DNA from: Flexifilum sp963727545
GTDB lineage: Bacteria > Chloroflexota > Anaerolineae > Aggregatilineales > Phototrophicaceae
Reading direction: 5' to 3'
Length of the DNA: 64,000 nucleotides
NCBI GenBank assembly: GCA_963727545.1
Contig: CAVSGS010000010.1
Location: forward strand, 62,001-126,000
The translations under genes were made by a program, and so were the position numbers. Positions 61,427-64,000 of the stretch are shown piece by piece. Positions within the stretch are counted from its first letter, which is position 1. Each line of letters begins with the position of its first letter. The notes beneath the pieces are model-generated. The model did not search any database and had not been told where the DNA came from. It saw nothing but the letters and a program-made list of their open reading frames with translations.

Positions 61427-62243
61427 CAGTCCGGCACGCACCGCCCTCACCTACCTGATTCTGACGGTCTTCCTGATCGTGGCAGTGCTGCCCTTCATCG
61501 GCATCATCTTCACCGCCTTCAAGACCACCGGCGAACTCGCCAGCAGCCCGTTCGCGCTGCCGCAGCAGTGGAACTTCGACAACTTCGTCGAGGCGTGGAA
61601 CGGCGCGCGCTTCGGCAGCTATTTCGGCAGCAGCGTGATCGTCGTCGTCCCGGTGGTGATCATCGCGACGATCCTCTCGACCATGTCCGGTTTCGGCTTC
61701 GGCATGTTCCGCTTCCCCGGCGATAACGCCCTGCTGCTGATCATCCTGCTCGGCTTGATGGTACCGTTCGAAGCGGTGATCATCCCGCTCTGGCAGATCA
61801 TGGGCGACCTCGGCTTGCGCAATAGCTACTGGGCGCTGATTCTGCCGCAGGTCGCGCTCAGTTTCGCTTTCGGCACCTACTGGATGCGCGCCAACTTCAA
61901 GAACATGCCGCCCGAATTAGTCGATGCCGCCGTCGTCGATGGCTGCACGACGTGGGGCGTGCTCTGGCGCATCCTGTTTCCGCTCTCACGTCCGGCGCTG
62001 CTCTCGCTGGTGGTGCTGCTGTTCATGTGGACGTGGAACGAGTTCTTCCTCGTGCTGGTGATGGCGTCCGGCGATCTGCGGACGCTGCCGGTCGGCTTGG
62101 CGCTGCTGCGCGGGCGCTACTCGGCGGACGTGCCCGTCATGGCAGCCGCCTCGATCATGGTCTTTCTGCCCGTGCTGATCGTCTACGCCTTCTTCCAGCG
62201 CTCGTTCATCGCCGGGATGATCTCCGGCGCGCTCAAGGGATAA
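61419..62243 (+). CDS. sugar ABC transporter permease (MalG/UgpE type)
   Basis: 274 residues, six helices, the partner of the upstream permease. The EAA loop is ELVDAAVVDGCTTWGVLWRILFPLSRPA near residue 167; the N-terminal helix YLILTVFLIVAVLPFIGII and the FIAGMISGALKG terminus are typical. ATG 61419 lies inside the end of the first permease gene. A repeat element with 15-bp inverted ends follows 15 nt after the stop, in place of an ATPase gene. Confidence 0.93.
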   Translation: MRNSPARTALTYLILTVFLIVAVLPFIGIIFTAFKTTGELASSPFALPQQWNFDNFVEAWNGARFGSYFGSSVIVVVPVVIIATILSTMSGFGFGMFRFPGDNALLLIILLGLMVPFEAVIIPLWQIMGDLGLRNSYWALILPQVALSFAFGTYWMRANFKNMPPELVDAAVVDGCTTWGVLWRILFPLSRPALLSLVVLLFMWTWNEFFLVLVMASGDLRTLPVGLALLRGRYSADVPVMAAASIMVFLPVLIVYAFFQRSFIAGMISGALKG

Positions 62244-62257
62244 AGAGAGTTCTGAAC

Positions 62258-62355
62258 CGCCAAGACGCCAAGAAAAGACAAAAGATTCAACGCAAAGGTG
62301 CAAAGACGGGAAGACGCAAAGAAAAGCTTTTCTTTGTACACTTGGCGTCTTGGCG
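62258..62355. repeat. 98-bp MITE-like element with 15-bp terminal inverted repeats
   Basis: Starts CGCCAAGACGCCAAG (62258-62272) and ends with its exact complement CTTGGCGTCTTGGCG (62341-62355). Inside are CAAAGG/CAAAGACG units and a perfect 18-bp palindrome (62318-62335, AAAGAAAAGC and mirror). No coding capacity. Related units are near 45613, 47722 and inside the gene at 56563. Confidence 0.75.
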
Positions 62356-62422
62356 ATTCATTCATCTTTTCCAATTAATCGAATTATAATTTGATTTCTA
62401 GCGCGGCGATCCGTAACCGGCG

Positions 62423-62431
62423 TGCTATAAT
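62423..62431 (+). promoter_or_regulatory. extended -10 promoter of the HIT-thiolase unit
   Basis: TGCTATAAT 36 nt before the HIT gene start. Confidence 0.6.
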
Positions 62432-62466
62432 CCGACCGTCTGAAAGATGAGCGAGTACCCGTCTCT

Positions 62467-62982
62467 ATGGATCATCTTTACACCCCATGGCGTATGGCTT
62501 ACATTCGCGGCGAAAAACATCCGGTCGATGGCTGCGTCTTCTGCCAGCTCGCCGCCGATTTTGACAATGACACACTGGTCATCGCGCGGTCGGCGCACGT
62601 CTTCGTGACCCTCAACCTCTACCCCTACAACAACGGTCACTTGATGGTGATCCCCTACGATCACGTCCACTCGCCGGAGCAGATGTCGCTCGAAGCGCTC
62701 ACCGACCAAATGCTGATGGTCAACCGGGCAATGGCAGCGCTGCGCAAGGTCTACAGCCCTGCCGCCTTCAACCTCGGCGCGAACGTCGGCGCGGCGGCGG
62801 GCGCGGGCATCGCCGAGCATTATCATTTTCACGTCGTCCCGCGCTGGAACGGCAACTCCAACTTTATGACCGTCGTCGGCGGCACCCGCGTGATCCCCGA
62901 CTCGCTCGAAAACAGTTATCGAGAAATTAAACAGGCTTGGATCGAACTCTACGGACAGGAAAACCATGACCAATCATCGTGA
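62467..62982 (+). CDS. HIT domain protein (AP4A phosphorylase/hydrolase-like)
   Basis: 171 residues. The HIT triad reads HYHFHVVP (His-x-His-x-His), preceded by NVGAAAGAGIAEH; the N-terminus MDHLYTPWRMAYI and the CVFCQL segment match the subgroup related to mycobacterial AP4A phosphorylase and FHIT-like hydrolases. It acts on dinucleoside polyphosphates or nucleotide conjugates; the exact substrate is unknown. Its end overlaps the thiolase start by 17 nt. Confidence 0.88.
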   Translation: MDHLYTPWRMAYIRGEKHPVDGCVFCQLAADFDNDTLVIARSAHVFVTLNLYPYNNGHLMVIPYDHVHSPEQMSLEALTDQMLMVNRAMAALRKVYSPAAFNLGANVGAAAGAGIAEHYHFHVVPRWNGNSNFMTVVGGTRVIPDSLENSYREIKQAWIELYGQENHDQSS

Positions 62983-64000
62983 AGCAGTGATTCTCGGTGC
63001 GGCGCGCACGCCGACCGGCAAATTCCTCGGCGCGCTCTCTTCGCTGAGCGCCGCCGAACTCGGACAGGTTGCGGTGCGCGCCGCCGTCGAGCGCAGCGGC
63101 GTCGCCGCCGCCGACATCAACGAATTGGTGCTCGGCAACGTCGTCAGCGCAGGCGTCGGGCAAGCGCTGCCGCGCCAAGTGAGCATCGGCGCAGGCTTGC
63201 CGGACAGCATCGGCGGCGTGAGCGTCAACAAAGTCTGCGGCAGCGGCTTGAAAGCCGTCATGCTGTCCTCTGCCATGATCCGCGCCGAGGACGGCGATCT
63301 CTACATCGCGGGCGGCGTCGAGAGCATGAGCCGCGCCCCCTACCTCGACGACACCCACCGGATGGGGCACAAGTACGGACACGTCCAACTGCGCGATTCG
63401 CTGCAAAGCGATGGCTTGTGGTGCTCGCTCTGCGACTGGGGCATGGGCAACGCCGCCGAGTTCATCGCGCGACAGTTGGAGGTGACCCGTGAGGAGATGG
63501 ACGAACTCGCCTATCACAGCCACATGAACGCCGCCGCCGCCACCGATGCAGGCAAGTTCGACGCCGAGATCGTCCCGGTGACGATCACCTCGCGCAAGGG
63601 CGAGATCGTCGTCAATCACGACGAGGGCATCCGTCCGGATACGTCGCTGGAAGTGCTGGCGAAACTCCCGGCGGCTTTCGAGCAGGACGGCAAGGTCACG
63701 GCGGGCAACGCCCCCGGCATGAACGACGGCGCGGCGGCGCTGGTCGTCGCCTCACGCGACTACGCCGATCAGCACGGGCATCAACCCCTCGCGCGCATCG
63801 TCGGTTACGGGCAGGCGGCGGTCGATCCGTCGTGGATTTTCTACGCGCCGGTCAAGGCGATCCCGGTAGCGCTGGCGCGCGCCGGTTGGTCGATGGACGA
63901 CGTCGATCTGTTCGAAGTCAACGAAGCCTTCGCCGCGCAGGTCATGGCGGACGTCAAAGGTCTCGCCCGCGACGGCTACGAACTGCCGCTGGAGAAGCTG
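62966..64000 (+). CDS. acetyl-CoA C-acetyltransferase (thiolase), cut by window end
   Basis: 345 codons are present of about 390. The active-site Cys that takes the acyl group is in VNKVCGSGLKAV (about residue 90); GGVESMSRAPY, GNAPGMNDGAAALVV and EVNEAFAAQ are thiolase landmarks. The missing end should hold the GHP and final CxGGG motifs. The family joins or splits acetyl units (acetoacetyl-CoA formation or beta-oxidation); which direction is unknown. ATG 62966 lies within the HIT gene, with AGGA 6-7 nt upstream, so it is translationally coupled. Confidence 0.93.
   Translation, partial: MTNHREAVILGAARTPTGKFLGALSSLSAAELGQVAVRAAVERSGVAAADINELVLGNVVSAGVGQALPRQVSIGAGLPDSIGGVSVNKVCGSGLKAVMLSSAMIRAEDGDLYIAGGVESMSRAPYLDDTHRMGHKYGHVQLRDSLQSDGLWCSLCDWGMGNAAEFIARQLEVTREEMDELAYHSHMNAAAATDAGKFDAEIVPVTITSRKGEIVVNHDEGIRPDTSLEVLAKLPAAFEQDGKVTAGNAPGMNDGAAALVVASRDYADQHGHQPLARIVGYGQAAVDPSWIFYAPVKAIPVALARAGWSMDDVDLFEVNEAFAAQVMADVKGLARDGYELPLEKL

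Overview
The window looks like a chromosomal segment of a member of the Chloroflexota, probably class Anaerolineae. This is inferred from family content, with no 16S present: several giant multi-pass glycosyltransferases with DUF2298 (Chlor_Arch_YYY) domains, an Agl23-type membrane protein fused to NHL repeats, an LDH-like malate dehydrogenase, and high-GC codon use. No prophage, IS transposase or CRISPR array is visible.

Layout. 0-3.4 kb, minus: recJ, a secreted glycoside-hydrolase-like protein and the start of a YqhQ/DUF1385 gene, in one tight operon. 3.5-5.7 kb, plus: fmt, two tandem terminators and a Sua5-type gene. 5.7-6.15 kb: a gene-free stretch with a strong minus-strand promoter in front of about 175 nt of RNA-like secondary structure, which is the best candidate for something undescribed. 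6.15-10.2 kb, minus: mdh, a broken GNAT gene, pckA and a histidine phosphatase. 10.3-12.8 kb, plus: a small membrane protein, era and a duplicated PH-like membrane protein. 12.8-21.4 kb, minus: the nusA operon (nusA-ylxR-infB-rbfA-nrnA-FHA/REC/FHA-truB-ribF) with a readable promoter and leader hairpins.

21.7-42.8 kb, minus: one long surface-glycan operon in the order flippase, GT4, methyltransferase, GT39, giant GT39+DUF2298, DUF2298, GT39-like, ECF sigma, anti-sigma, Agl23-NHL. A tRNA-Gly(CCC) with its own promoter and terminator lies at 43.0 kb, followed by minus-strand HAD and GT39 genes up to 45.5 kb. From 23.9 to 45.5 kb many genes are split by single-base lesions, almost all of them one extra base. 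That suggests uncorrected assembly insertions, although real decay is not excluded.

45.8-49.3 kb, plus: a stand-alone family A DNA polymerase with exonuclease motifs, a PD-(D/E)XK-like/winged-helix protein and rplY. 49.5-52.1 kb, minus: gyrA. 52.4-56.0 kb, plus: an alpha/beta hydrolase overlapping a penicillin acylase. 56.1-58.9 kb, minus: a tiny membrane protein, a membrane-anchored unknown and birA. 59.1-64 kb, plus: a sugar ABC transporter (binding protein plus two permeases, no ATPase), a HIT protein and a thiolase cut by the window end.

Intergenic DNA carries at least four families of short palindromic repeats, several of which have invaded or extended coding sequences (fmt start, the glycoside hydrolase N-terminus, the 56.6-kb gene C-terminus).
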